The position numbers and the translations under genes are program-made. Shown one piece after another: positions 1 through 8,709 of a stretch of DNA of 64,000 bases. Positions within the stretch are counted from its first letter, which is position 1. Every line of letters starts with the position of its first letter. The notes under the pieces are model-generated. The model made no database searches, was not told the origin of the DNA, and worked only from the letters and a program-made list of their open reading frames with translations. Source of the stretch: Pseudonocardia lacus. GTDB taxonomy: Bacteria; Actinomycetota; Actinomycetes; Mycobacteriales; Pseudonocardiaceae. Location: contig NZ_JAHDTH010000005.1 of assembly GCF_018531445.1 (NCBI RefSeq), positions 18,801-82,800 on the forward strand. The letters run 5' to 3'.

Positions 1-2
1 GC

Positions 3-119
3 CGCAGCGGGCGCACGATCCGCGAGGTCGCCCGCGAGCGCACGGACCTGCCCGACGACGAGCTGCGCGAGCTGCTCGACCCGCGGCGGATGACCGAACC
101 CCACCCGACCCACCGCTGA
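3..119 (+). CDS. C-terminal end of a class II fumarase/adenylosuccinate-lyase superfamily enzyme (partial)
   Basis: Only the last 38 codons are in the window, ending in TGA at 117-119. The tail reads like the extreme C-terminus of lyases such as 3-carboxy-cis,cis-muconate cycloisomerase or adenylosuccinate lyase: a GRTIREVARE helix, then ELRELLDP and a short polar end. These enzymes catalyse beta-elimination or cycloisomerisation with a C-terminal helical cap. Active-site segments lie outside the window, so the substrate cannot be named. It is followed after 23 bp by an SDR and then an MHS transporter on the same strand, which suits a catabolic operon; a muconate-type role is inference only. 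Confidence 0.6.
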   Translation, partial: RSGRTIREVARERTDLPDDELRELLDPRRMTEPHPTHR

Positions 120-142
120 GACCGAGCCAGCAGGGAGCTGCC

Positions 143-898
143 ATGGAGCTGTCGTTCGAGAACAAGGTCGTCGTCGTGACCGGCGCCGCGGGCGGGTTCG
201 GGTCGGCGACCGCGCGGACGTTCGCCGAGGCCGGGGCGCACGTCGTCGTGTCCGACATCGACGCCGCCGGCGCCGAGCGGGTCGCCGCCGAGCTGCCCTC
301 GGCGATCGCGGTCACCACCGACGTGACCGACCCGGACGCCGTGCGCGGGCTGGTCGAGACCGCCGAGTCGGCGTTCGGCGGCCTGGACGTCATGGTGAAC
401 AACGCGGGGGTGCCCCACCGGGCGGGCGCCCTGGTCGACCTCGACGTCGAGACGGTCGACCGCCAGCTCGCCGTCAACGTGCGCAGCGTGTTCCTCGGCT
501 GCAAGTACGCCGTGCCCGCGCTGCGCCGGCGCGGCGGCGGAGTGGTCGTCAACGTCGCCTCGATCGCGGCGAAGCGCCCACGGCCCGGGCTGACCGTCTA
601 CAACGCCACCAAGGGCGCGGTCATCACGCTCACCCGCGGGCTGGCCGCCGAGGTCGCCCCGGTCGTGCGGGTCAACGCGGTCAACCCGGTGATCGCCGAG
701 ACCGGCTTCGTCAAGAGCCTCACCGGTGCGGCCGCCCTGCCCGACGACGTGCGGGCCGACTGGGTGGCCGGCATCCCCATGGCGCGCACCGCCACCGCCC
801 GCGACGTCGCGCACAGCATCGCCTACCTCGCCTCCGACCAGGCCGGCTTCCTCACCGGCGTCTGCCTGGACGTCGACGGCGGCCGCAGCATCCAGTAG
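143..898 (+). CDS. SDR-family NAD(P)-dependent oxidoreductase
   Basis: A 251-residue classical short-chain dehydrogenase/reductase of full length. The dinucleotide-binding TGAAGGFG lies at residues 13-20, NNAG at 86-89, the catalytic Asn at 112, and the Ser140-Tyr153-Lys157 triad is complete. The C-terminal strand ends in VDGG as in the family. The start is supported by a GGGAG ribosome-binding site about 7 nt upstream of ATG. An acidic residue (SDID, near residues 37-40) after strand 2 suggests NAD(H) preference. The gene sits 23 bp after a lyase and 26 bp before an MHS transporter, so the three are probably co-transcribed. The substrate is unknown. Confidence 0.88.
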   Translation: MELSFENKVVVVTGAAGGFGSATARTFAEAGAHVVVSDIDAAGAERVAAELPSAIAVTTDVTDPDAVRGLVETAESAFGGLDVMVNNAGVPHRAGALVDLDVETVDRQLAVNVRSVFLGCKYAVPALRRRGGGVVVNVASIAAKRPRPGLTVYNATKGAVITLTRGLAAEVAPVVRVNAVNPVIAETGFVKSLTGAAALPDDVRADWVAGIPMARTATARDVAHSIAYLASDQAGFLTGVCLDVDGGRSIQ

Positions 899-924
899 GA
901 CCCACCGATCCAGGGAGCCACGAG

Positions 925-2232
925 ATGACGACGACGCATTCCGTGCCGGCCGACCAGCGGGCGCCCTCGCCCGCGAAGGTCGCGGTGGCCAGCTTCATCG
1001 GCACCACCATCGAGTGGTACGACTACCTCGTCTTCGGGGCGGCCACCGTGCTGGTGTTCAACCCGCTGTTCTTCCCCACCCTCGACCCGGTGGCCGGGTC
1101 GCTGGCCGGGTTCGCGACGCTCGCGGTCGCCTTCCTCGCCCGGCCGCTGGGCGGGCTGGTGTTCGGCCACTTCGGCGACCGGGTCGGGCGCAAGCGGATG
1201 CTGGTGCTCTCGGTGGTGCTGATGGGGCTGGGCACGGTCGCGGTCGGGCTGCTGCCGACCTACGCCACGATCGGGATCTGGGCCCCGGTGCTGCTGGTCG
1301 TGCTGCGGTTCGTCCAGGGGTTCGCCGTCGGTGGCGAGTGGGGCGGGGCGGTGGTCATGTCCCTGGAGCACGCGCCCCCGCACCGCCGCGCGTTCTACGC
1401 CAGCTTCCCGCAGGCCGGGGTACCCGCCGGCACGTTCCTGTCCAGCGGGGCGTTCTTCCTGGTCACCCTGATGCCCGAGGAGCAGCTGCTGAGCTGGGGG
1501 TGGCGGGTGCCGTTCCTGTGCTCGGCGCTGCTGGTCGTGGTGGGGCTCTACATCCGGCTGCGGGTGAGCGAGTCGCCGGAGTTCCTCGCGCTGCAGGAGC
1601 GCGGCGAGGTCGTCGAGGCCCCGGCGATGGAGGTCCTGCGCTCCTCCAAGCGGGCGCTGGTGGTCGGGATGCTCTGCATGCTCGCCCCGAACACGATCTT
1701 CTACCTGGCCAGCACGTTCTTCCTCAGCTACGGCCCGGTCCACCTGGGGCTGAGCCGGGGCCTGGTGCTGGCGGCGCTGCTGGTGGCCGCGGCGCTGCAG
1801 GTGGTGACCCTCCCGCTGCTCGCGATCCTGGCCGACCGGACGGGCCCGCGGAACTTCCTGGTGCTCGGGTGCGGCGCGGTCGCCCTGGGCGCGTTCCCGG
1901 TGTTCGCGCTCTTCGACACCGGCACCGTCGCCGGCGTCGTGGCCGCCTACCTGCTCGCCCTCCCCGTGCTGCACGCACTGGTCTACGGCGCGGTCGCGGG
2001 CTTCACCGCGGAGCTGTTCCCGCCGCGGGCCCGCTACACCGGCTCGTCGCTGGCCTACCACCTGGGCGGGGCGGTCACCGCGGCGCCCGTGCCGATCGTG
2101 GCGACCCTGCTGCTCGCCGAGTTCGGCTCCTCCGCGGCGATCGCCGTCTACGTGGTCGTGGCCGCCCTCCTCTGCGGTCTGGTCATCTCGCTGGCCCCGC
2201 GCACAGTCGCCGCTACGAGCGAGCACGGCTGA
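925..2232 (+). CDS. MFS transporter, metabolite:H+ symporter (MHS) type
   Basis: A 435-residue, roughly 12-helix major facilitator protein. The N-terminal SFIGTTIEWYDYLVFG and the loop 2-3 motif HFGDRVGRKRML (near residue 90) are typical of the MHS branch, which contains shikimate, alpha-ketoglutarate, proline/betaine and aromatic-acid importers. It is expected in the cytoplasmic membrane, taking up an organic acid with protons. It lies directly after the SDR with an acceptable GGAG site before ATG. Its 3' end abuts a convergent SDR gene that has lost its own 3' end, so a rearrangement breakpoint probably lies at 2232-2245; the transporter itself looks complete. Confidence 0.87.
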   Translation: MTTTHSVPADQRAPSPAKVAVASFIGTTIEWYDYLVFGAATVLVFNPLFFPTLDPVAGSLAGFATLAVAFLARPLGGLVFGHFGDRVGRKRMLVLSVVLMGLGTVAVGLLPTYATIGIWAPVLLVVLRFVQGFAVGGEWGGAVVMSLEHAPPHRRAFYASFPQAGVPAGTFLSSGAFFLVTLMPEEQLLSWGWRVPFLCSALLVVVGLYIRLRVSESPEFLALQERGEVVEAPAMEVLRSSKRALVVGMLCMLAPNTIFYLASTFFLSYGPVHLGLSRGLVLAALLVAAALQVVTLPLLAILADRTGPRNFLVLGCGAVALGAFPVFALFDTGTVAGVVAAYLLALPVLHALVYGAVAGFTAELFPPRARYTGSSLAYHLGGAVTAAPVPIVATLLLAEFGSSAAIAVYVVVAALLCGLVISLAPRTVAATSEHG

Positions 2233-2234
2233 TC

Positions 2235-2883
2235 GAGGACCACCGACCCGGCCCAGCGGAGTGGCGCCGGTGTCGTAGGCGTCCGGGTCGCCGATGCCCC
2301 GGGCGCCTTCGGTGTCGGTGAAGCCGGGGGCGACCGCGTTGACCCTGATCCCGGCCGGGCCGCCCTCCCGGGCGAGCGCACGGGTCAGCCCGACGACCGC
2401 GCCCTTGCTGGCGACGTAGTGCGACAGGTGCCGGGAGCCGCTGAACGCGGCCTCGCTGGACAGGTTCACCACGCTGCCCCCGCCCGCGGCGACCAGCAGC
2501 GGGGCGGTCGCCCGGTAGACCAGCCACGGACCGCGCACGTTCACCGCCATGACCCGGTCGAACTCGGCGACCGGGATCTGCCCGGCAGGCGCCCGGGTGA
2601 CGTCGACGAGCGCGGCGTTGTTGACCACGCCGTCCAGGCCGCCCAGCAGGTCGGCGGCCCGATCCGCGACGGCGGCCACGGCGGCCTCGTCGGAGACGTC
2701 GCAGAGTCCGGTGCGGACCTCGCCTGCGCTGCGCTCGCGGGTGGCGGCCAGGCCGTCGGAGTCGACGTCGACGGCGAGCACCCGCACGCCCAGGCTCGCC
2801 AGCTCGACCGCGATCGCCCGGCCCAGTCCGCGGGCCGCACCGGTGACCAGGACCCGCTTGTCCGCCAGCCCCGCGTCGGTCAC
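2235..2883 (-). pseudogene. SDR-family oxidoreductase, 3'-truncated
   Basis: The reading frame starts at GTG 2883, overlapping the TGA of the upstream FAD enzyme (GTGA), and has good SDR features: TGAARGLG, NNAA, a Ser and YVASK active site, and the NAVAPGF segment. Homology stops at LGRVGG near 2240. The final helix and strand that normally follow (about 35 residues ending in a VDGG-like motif) are absent. The same frame runs on without a stop to 823, but that part is only antisense of the transporter. The intact SDR would be about 250 residues; about 214 remain. I call it a truncated remnant, probably from a deletion that joined it to the transporter gene. Confidence 0.7.
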
Positions 2884-4543
2884 GCGGGCACCTCCGCTGC
2901 CGGGGCCCGGACCGTCGCGTCCGGGTCGAGGCCCAGGTCGGCGGCGATCACCCGCCAGCAGTTCAGGCTGTTGCCGCGGCCGATGCCCGAGCCGGAGTGG
3001 GTGCTCGACGAACAGGTGTAGACGTTGGGCAGCAGCGTCCGGTAGCCCGACAGCTCCGGGATCGGCCGGAACCGGCCCTGCTGGCTGGCGATCGTGGCGC
3101 CCTGGCTGTAGCCGCCTTCGACCATGTCGGGGTGGGTGGCCAGCACGTCGCGCGGGGTGATCAGCCGGACGCCGGCGATGTTGTCCTCGGTCATGTTCGG
3201 CGCGTAGCGCTGCCACTGCTCGACCATGTGCCGGCGCGCCGTCGCCTCGATCCGCCGCCAGCCGTCGCGGTCGAACAGCCGCAGCGGCGCGGTGAACTCC
3301 TCGTAGCCGACCAGGTGCTCCCCCGCGGGCGCGCGGCCCGGGTCCCAGATGGTGTCGGCGCTGGTCAGGGCGAACGCGCGGCTGGCGTAGCCCTGGGTCA
3401 TGATCTCGGCCTGGTAGCGGGTGGCCAGGTAGTCGGGGTCCTTCGGACCCCAGTACAGCCGCGGCTGCGCCCCGACGACGGGGTTGCCGGTCTTCGCGGC
3501 GTAGTCGGGCAGCTCGTGCACCGCGACGTTCGCCCAGATCAGCTGGCCGCGGTCGAAGTGGATGTTGCGCAGCCGGTGGTCGATGCGCGGGCTGCGCGGC
3601 ACGTCCGCCATGAGCTCCAGCACCGTCTGGGCATCCCCAGCCCCGAGACGACCAGATCGGCTCCCACCCGCGTGCCGTCGCCCAGGACGATGCCGCTCGC
3701 CCGGCCGTCCGCGCCGAGGATCCGGGCCACCGGGGCGTGCGTGTGGTACTCCACCCCGCGGCGCCGCCCGGCCCGCACCAATGCGTCGGTGATCGCCCCG
3801 GTGCCGCCGACGGCGATCGCGGCCGGCTCCAGCGACAGGGTCAGCGCCAGCACGTGCACCAGTCCCTGCAGGCCGAGCACGTCGTCGGGGTAGGCACCGG
3901 CCGAGGTGGTGGCCGCGCGCATGAACAGGGTGCGCAGCTCGTCGCCGGCGAAGAAGTCGTAGGCCAACTGGCGCACGCTCATGAACTGGTGGACCGGCTC
4001 GATCAACCCGCCTTCGCGCATCAGCGCCTCGAGCGGGTCGGGCGTGCCCCACGGCGGGGGGACCGTGTAGCGGTGGCGGCCGAACGCCTGCTTCCACTCG
4101 GCGTCGTAGCCGTCGCGCACGCGCAGGTACGTGTCGGCGTCCACGCTGGAGAACTCGCGGATCGCGGCCTCGGTGCGGGCCATGCCCTCCGCCCAGGCGG
4201 CCTGCCCGCCGACCTCGTCGACCACCCGGTAGGCCGACCAGCCGACGAAGGCGCTGCCGTCGTCGAAGACCATGGCCTCGTTGCCCTCGGGGAACACGTA
4301 CCGCAGGCCCTCGGCGCGCAGGTCGAAGTCGCGGTAGGCCGGGTGCGCGTAGAAGCGGGTCCAGTGCGAGTAGTGGTTCATGGTGTAGCCGCGCAGGGGG
4401 CCCGGGCCGCTCAGCGCGGCGCCACCGAGGCGGCCGGAGCGCTCGAAGACCCCCACCGAGAGCCCGGCCCGCGCCAGGTAGCAGGCGATGATCGTGGAGT
4501 GGTGGCCGCCGCCCAGCACCACCGCGTCGTACCGGTCCGCCAC
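2880..4543 (-). pseudogene. Phytoene-desaturase-like FAD-dependent oxidoreductase, single-base frameshift
   Basis: The start is GTG 4543 with GAGAGG about 7 nt upstream. The N-terminus has the FAD-binding VVLGGGHHS followed by FERSGRLGGAA, and the C-terminus has STHSGSGIGRGNSL, the FAD-contacting end of the phytoene desaturase/crtI-like family. Between them the frame breaks at a run of four C (four G on the coding strand) at 3641-3644: VVSG continues as GDAQTVLELM only in the neighbouring frame. Adding one G would restore an uninterrupted protein of about 554 residues. The gene is coupled to the truncated SDR downstream and divergent from an IclR regulator. It is either a true pseudogene or a homopolymer sequencing error. 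Confidence 0.8.
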
Positions 4544-4609
4544 GTCGCGTCCTCTCGCCCCGGCTGTGGAGAGCACGGTCCGCGAATCCGATCACCGTGT
4601 CAGCGCGGC

Positions 4610-4626
4610 TTTCCATCGAATGGAAA
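4610..4626. promoter_or_regulatory. Probable IclR operator (TTTCCAT-CGA-ATGGAAA)
   Basis: A perfect inverted repeat with 7-bp arms and a 3-bp spacer in the 102-bp gap between the divergent FAD-enzyme and IclR genes. IclR-family operators commonly carry TGGAAA/TTTCCA half-sites, so this is the likely autoregulatory and target site. It lies where the -35 region of the IclR promoter would be. Confidence 0.7.
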
Positions 4627-4633
4627 TCCGCCC

Positions 4634-4639
4634 TACGCT
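4634..4639 (+). promoter_or_regulatory. Putative -10 box (TACGCT) of a leaderless IclR transcript
   Basis: TACGCT fits the actinobacterial TANNNT -10 consensus and ends 6 nt before the GTG at 4646. No Shine-Dalgarno sequence is present, so transcription may begin at the start codon itself. The 4610-4626 palindrome would then cover the -35 region. Confidence 0.4.
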
Positions 4640-4645
4640 GACGTC

Positions 4646-5427
4646 GTGCGCAGCGCCAACCGCCCGCCGGCGCGCACCGCCCCGGGCCGCTCCGCGACCT
4701 CGCGGGCGCTGTCGGTGCTCGACGCGTTCGACGCGGGGCACCACGCGCTGACGCTGTCGCAGATCTCCCGGCGCGCCGGGCTGCCGGTGGCCACCGCGCA
4801 CCGGCTCGTCGCCGAGCTGTGCGCGGCCCGCCTGCTGCTGCGCCGCCCCGACGGCGCCTACGAGGTGGGTGCGCGGATGTGGCGGCTCGGGCTGCTGGCC
4901 GCGCCCACCCTGCTGCGCGAGACCGCCCTGCCGCACCTGCAGGACCTGGTGCTGGCCACCGGGCACACCGTGCACCTCGCCGTCCTCGACGGCACGTCCG
5001 CGCTGGTCGTCGAGCGGCTGGCCGGCTCGCGGACCCAGCCGACCAGGCACAGCCCGGGCGGGCGGCTCCCGCTGCACTGCACGGCCGTCGGCAAGGTCCT
5101 CCTCGCCCACGCCCCGCCGGAGCTGCTCGCCACGGTCGAGGCCGACCTGCGCCGCTACACCCCGTGGACGACCACCGACCCGGACCGCCTGCGCCGCCAG
5201 CTGGAGGTGATCCGGCGCTCCGGGCTTGGCCGCAGCGCCCAGGAGCACCGGCCCGGGGTGTCCTCGCTGGCCATGCCGGTGAGGGGGCGAAGGGCGTGGT
5301 CGCGTCGCTGGGCATCCTGGCCCCGCTGACCACCCCCCGGCTGGGCGGCGCGGTCGGGCCGCTCAGCGCGGCCGCGGCCGCGGTCGGCGCCGCGATCACC
5401 GCCGCCGCGATCGACGACCGGGACTGA
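4646..5427 (+). pseudogene. IclR-family transcriptional regulator, single-base frameshift
   Basis: The start is GTG 4646. The N-terminal winged helix (SRALSVLDAFDAG, then LTLSQISRRAGLPVATAHR) and the effector domain with HCTAVGKVLLAH are typical IclR. The frame breaks near a run of five G at 5283-5287, right after VSSLAMPV; the next frame continues with GVVASLGILAP and a normal C-terminus ending at 5427. One extra G gives an intact product of about 260 residues, the usual size. Divergent from the FAD enzyme, it is its probable regulator. Its last 30 bp overlap the convergent unknown gene. The last ~95 bp recur at 6612-6706. Confidence 0.78.
5330..5424 (+). repeat. Direct repeat copy 1 (3' end of the IclR gene)
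   Basis: About 95 bp encoding the C-terminal LGGAVGPLS...AAAIDDRD of the IclR protein. It recurs in the same orientation at 6612-6706 with about seven mismatches by eye. The two copies flank the unknown gene at 5396-6528. Confidence 0.8.
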
Positions 5428-6528
5428 GCGCCTGGGCGCCGACCTCGCCACCGCTTCGCGACGGGCCGGCGGTGAACGCGCGCAGGCCGAGCGACCCGGC
5501 CACCTCCCGGACGAACCAGGCGCCGAAGTCGCTGCCGACGTCGACACCACTGCGGCCGGCAGCGCACCAGTCCTCCCGGTCGAGCAGCGCGAGGTGGCGG
5601 CGCACGAGCCGGTCGCGCTCGGTCCGGGTGAGACCGACCTCCTCCGGGGCCCGCTCGGCCAGCCCGGCGGCGAGCCGGGCCGTCTCGACGTAGCGGGCGG
5701 CGGTGGGCGCCTGCCGTTCGAGGTGGGCGGCGTGCGCGGCCAGGACGGGGTGCGCCGGCGGGTAGTGCCGCAGCGTCGCGCCCATGCCGTCGCAGCGGCC
5801 ATGACCCGCAGCAGCCGCCCGGTGTGGTCGACCAGGTCGTCGTCGGCGTCGGCGCGGGTGATCGCCTCGTGCAGCCGGGACGCGGTGGCGACCCGCCCGG
5901 CGTAGTAGCCGCTGAGGAGGTCGCCGTCGCAGGCCCCGCGGAGCAGCCAGTCGCGCGACTGCGGCGCCCCGAGCCGGCACAGTGCCTCGACGACGTACAC
6001 CCGCCCCCACCCGGCGCTGCGCCGGGCGAGCCACAGCAACGCGGCCGCGTCCCGACGGCGGCCGAGGGCGTCGGCGGCCAGCGCGCCGAACGAGTTCGAC
6101 AGCAGTCCGATCGTCTGGATCAGCGGGACGTCGGCGGTGTTCGCGCCGGTGGCGAGCAGGGCCAGCCCGACGAGGGCCGAGCAGCGATCGGGGCTGTGCC
6201 GCACCAGCCACCGCCCGGTCGAGCGGACCCGGACGGCGTCGGCGCGGAGCGCGGCGGCGGTGATGCTGTCGTCAGGGTGGATGGGCACGGCGAGGTCGCG
6301 GCAGGCGGCGCCGAGGTCGACCGGGTGCGCGTCGGGCCGGGCGAAGTGCGCGTCCAGGACCTCGGCGACGGCGGCGCCCCGCCGCTGCCGGTTCGTGCGC
6401 GACCGCTGCCGTTCGCGGTGGGTCGCGTCGTCGGGGTAGGGCTCGCCGTCGCGTGGCAACGGACCGTCCGGGACCTGCCGGTGCAGCCGCAACGCGTGCT
6501 CGAACAGGGCTCCCGCGGGGGCGGTCAC
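5396..6528 (-). pseudogene. Unknown protein gene, single-base frameshift
   Basis: I do not recognise the family. The best start is GTG 6528. The product is about 377 residues if one base is restored near 5783-5787, where AAATA continues as MGATLRHYPPAHPVL in the adjacent frame. It is rich in Ala, Arg and Leu and predicted helical, with repeated pairs such as LLWLARRSAGWGRVYVVEAL, reminiscent of HEAT/ARM-like solenoids; no catalytic motif, signal or membrane segment is visible. It is convergent with the IclR gene (32-bp overlap) and flanked by the 95-bp direct repeats, so it may have been inserted between the copies. Confidence 0.6.
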
Positions 6529-6611
6529 CGGCGGGAGAGGGACTCGTTCCTTCCGGTCATCCGGCGATGATGGTCCCCGATCCGGTCGAACGAAACCGCC
6601 TTTCGCCCGAT

Positions 6612-6706
6612 CCGCCCCCCGGCTGGGCGGCGCGGTGGGGCCGCTCAGCGCGGCCGTGGCGCCGGTCGGTGCCGCGATCACCGCCGCCGCGATCGACGAC
6701 CGCGAC
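6612..6706 (+). repeat. Direct repeat copy 2 (orphan IclR 3'-end fragment)
   Basis: Near-identical to 5330-5424: same GGCTGGGCGGCGCGGT opening and the same stretch covering AAITAAAIDDRD. There is no IclR gene upstream of this copy and its stop codon is lost, so it is a fragment. It lies between two minus-strand genes. Confidence 0.8.
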
Positions 6707-6737
6707 CGAACGCTTCCCCGCGGGGCGGTCCGCCGCC

Positions 6738-8168
6738 TCAGTGGCCGTGGCCGTGCCCGACGACGCTGGGCCGTCCCGCGGGCAGCAGCGCCGGCCCGGC
6801 CACCGCGGCGACCGCCGCCACGCCCGCCATCACGGTGAACCCGGCGGTGAACCCGCCCGGGGTCGCGACCGCGCCGGCGAGGCTGCTCGCCGCGATCGAC
6901 GAGACCAGCGCGACGCCGAGCGCCCCGCCCAGCTCGTGGCCGGTGTTCACCGCGCCGGAGGCCAGCCCGGCCTCGCGGTCGGCGACGTGGGACAGGGCGG
7001 TGGAGGTGGCGACGACGAATGCCGGGCCGAGGCCCAGCGCGGTCAGCGCCAGCCCCGGGACGACGCCGGTCCACGCGCCCGCCCCGGCCGGGGCCAGCGC
7101 CAGCAGGGCCGCGCCGAGCGCGGCCAGCCCGAACGCGGCCGCGGCGACCGGGCGCGCCCCGAACCTGCCCAGCAGCCGGGCGCCGGCGTGCGCGCCTGCG
7201 GTGACGGCGAGCGCGGCGGGCAGGAAGGCCAGGCCGGTGCCCAGTGCGTCGTAGCCCTGCAGGTGCTGCAGCCGCAGCGAGGCGAGGAAGAACACCGACA
7301 GCATCAGCGCGCTGGCCGCGAGCATGGTCGCGGTGCCGGTCAGCACCGGCCGGCGGACCAGCAGGCCGGGCGGGACCAGCGGGTCGGCGGCCCGCCGCTC
7401 GACGGCGACGAAGCCCGCCCCGGCCACGAGGGCACCGGCCAGTGGCAGCAGGGTGGCCGGCGACGTCCAGCCGGCGTCCCCGGCGGCGGTCAGCCCCAGC
7501 ACCACCAGCGCGGTGGTCGCGGTGACCAGCACCGCGCCGGCCGCGTCGACCGGGATCCGTCGCCGCGCCGGGTCGCCCGGCAGCACCAGCGGCAGCGCGA
7601 CCAGCAGCACCGCGCCGACGGGCACGTTCAGCAGGAAGATCCACCGCCAGCCCGGCCCGGTGGTGAGCAGCCCGCTGAGCAGGATGCCGGCCACGAACCC
7701 GACGCCGCCGATGGTCGCCCAGGCACCCAGAGCGCGGTCGCGCTCGGGGCCGGTGAACGCCGTGCTGATGCTCGACAGCGCCGCAGGCGAGGCCAGCGCC
7801 GCCCCCACTCCCTGCAGCACGCGCCCGGCGAGCAGCACGGCGCCGGTGGGGGCCAGCCCGCAGGCCAGCGAGCCGAGCGCGAACACCGTCAGGCCGGTGA
7901 CCAGTACCCGGCGCCTGCCCAGCGCGTCGGCCAGCCGCCCGCCCAGCAGCATGAGCCCGCCGAACGCCAGCACGTAAGCGGTCAGGACCCAGGTCGCGCC
8001 AGCGCGGCCCATGGCCAGGTCGGCGGCGATGCTCGGCAGCGCGACGTTGGCCGCCGACACGTCGAGCACGAGCACGAACTCGGCGACGCAGAGCAGCACG
8101 AGCGCGAGTCCGCGGCGGGACGCACGGTCGGGCTCGTCGGGTCGGGATCGGATCGGGGCGGCGCCCAT
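6738..8168 (-). CDS. DHA2-family (EmrB/QacA-like) MFS drug exporter
   Basis: A 476-residue polytopic membrane protein with about 14 predicted helices. It opens with LLCVAEFVLVLDVSAANVALPSI (typical DHA2 helix 1 with the conserved Asp), has WVLTAYVLAFGG in helix 2 and GGRLADALGRRRVL as the antiporter loop motif. It exports hydrophobic compounds using the proton gradient. ATG 8168 has a strong AAGGAGG site upstream; a longer frame to 8225 would run through an operator and is unlikely. It is divergent from the small barrel protein, with two TetR-type operators between them. Confidence 0.88.
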   Translation of the reverse strand: MGAAPIRSRPDEPDRASRRGLALVLLCVAEFVLVLDVSAANVALPSIAADLAMGRAGATWVLTAYVLAFGGLMLLGGRLADALGRRRVLVTGLTVFALGSLACGLAPTGAVLLAGRVLQGVGAALASPAALSSISTAFTGPERDRALGAWATIGGVGFVAGILLSGLLTTGPGWRWIFLLNVPVGAVLLVALPLVLPGDPARRRIPVDAAGAVLVTATTALVVLGLTAAGDAGWTSPATLLPLAGALVAGAGFVAVERRAADPLVPPGLLVRRPVLTGTATMLAASALMLSVFFLASLRLQHLQGYDALGTGLAFLPAALAVTAGAHAGARLLGRFGARPVAAAAFGLAALGAALLALAPAGAGAWTGVVPGLALTALGLGPAFVVATSTALSHVADREAGLASGAVNTGHELGGALGVALVSSIAASSLAGAVATPGGFTAGFTVMAGVAAVAAVAGPALLPAGRPSVVGHGHGH

Positions 8169-8209
8169 GGCGGCCTCCTTGCAGGTGAGGGGTGGGCGGT
8201 CAATTGACC

Positions 8210-8225
8210 GTGAACGGGTGTTCAC
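8210..8225. promoter_or_regulatory. TetR-type operator O1 (GTGAAC-GGGT-GTTCAC)
   Basis: A perfect 6-4-6 inverted repeat between the divergent exporter and barrel-protein genes. The same motif recurs at 8235-8250 and, with 5-bp perfect arms, at 9337-9352 in front of the TetR gene. Confidence 0.8.
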
Positions 8226-8234
8226 GCTAGCGTC

Positions 8235-8250
8235 GTGAACGCGAGTTCAC
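8235..8250. promoter_or_regulatory. TetR-type operator O2 (GTGAAC-GCGA-GTTCAC)
   Basis: A second perfect copy of the 6-4-6 palindrome, centred 25 bp from O1, close to the ATG at 8277. One site probably controls each divergent promoter. Confidence 0.8.
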
Positions 8251-8276
8251 AACCCATTCCGTCCGAGGAGCCCCGA

Positions 8277-8663
8277 ATGACCGACGCCCTGATCTTCATC
8301 TCCACCCACGCCGTCCCCGCCGACACGCTGCCCGAGCTGCGCGAACTCAGCGCGCAGTTCGTCGCCTCAGCGCGGGAAGAGGAACCGTGGTCGGCCGGCC
8401 TGCACGTGTTCCTCGACGAGGACCGCCACGAGCTGACCTACGTGCAGGTGCAGCCGAGCGCCGACGCCATGGACCGGCACCTGCGCCTGGCCCGCGAGCG
8501 CATCGGACGGGCCGTCGCGCTGGCCCCTCCGGTCCGGGTGACCGTCTACGGCGCACCGGGGCCGGTGCTCGCCGAAGCGTTGCGGGTCAACGCCGAGGCC
8601 GGGGCCCGGGTCAGCGTGGTCGCCGACCGGCTGGCCGGCTTCCAGCGCCCTGTCGCGGCGTGA
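8277..8663 (+). CDS. Small protein, putative dimeric alpha+beta-barrel (ABM-like)
   Basis: A 128-residue soluble protein starting at ATG 8277 with GAGGAG upstream. The pattern (beta-strand IFISTHAV, a helix PELRELSAQFVASAR, then LHVFLDEDRHELTYVQVQ, then helix ADAMDRHLRLA) resembles the antibiotic-biosynthesis-monooxygenase/YCII-like ferredoxin fold. I see no cofactor site, and the family call is tentative. Shared operators and divergence from the exporter suggest a role in the same stress or drug response. Confidence 0.6.
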   Translation: MTDALIFISTHAVPADTLPELRELSAQFVASAREEEPWSAGLHVFLDEDRHELTYVQVQPSADAMDRHLRLARERIGRAVALAPPVRVTVYGAPGPVLAEALRVNAEAGARVSVVADRLAGFQRPVAA

Positions 8664-8667
8664 CCGG

Positions 8668-8707
8668 GCTGGGGGCCGCCCCGCCGGCCGGCGGGGCGGC
8701 CCCCAGC
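8668..8707. terminator. Bidirectional terminator hairpin
   Basis: A perfect 40-bp palindrome, GCTGGGGGCCGCC... mirrored to GGCGGCCCCCAGC, in the 46-bp gap between the convergent barrel-protein and TetR genes. No U-tract follows, as is common in actinomycetes. Confidence 0.75.
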
Positions 8708-8709
8708 CG

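Noticed and set aside
823..3216. Long minus-strand open frame covering the transporter
   Set aside because: Only the part from 2883 down to about 2240 looks like a protein (SDR). The rest is Arg/His/Gln-rich antisense sequence of the transporter.
2880..5567. 895-codon minus-strand open frame
   Set aside because: Only its 3' third continues the FAD enzyme after the frameshift; the 5' part is antisense of the IclR gene and shifted FAD sequence.
8169..8225. Longer start for the DHA2 exporter at 8225
   Set aside because: The extension runs over operator O1 and the strong AAGGAGG site serves ATG 8168.
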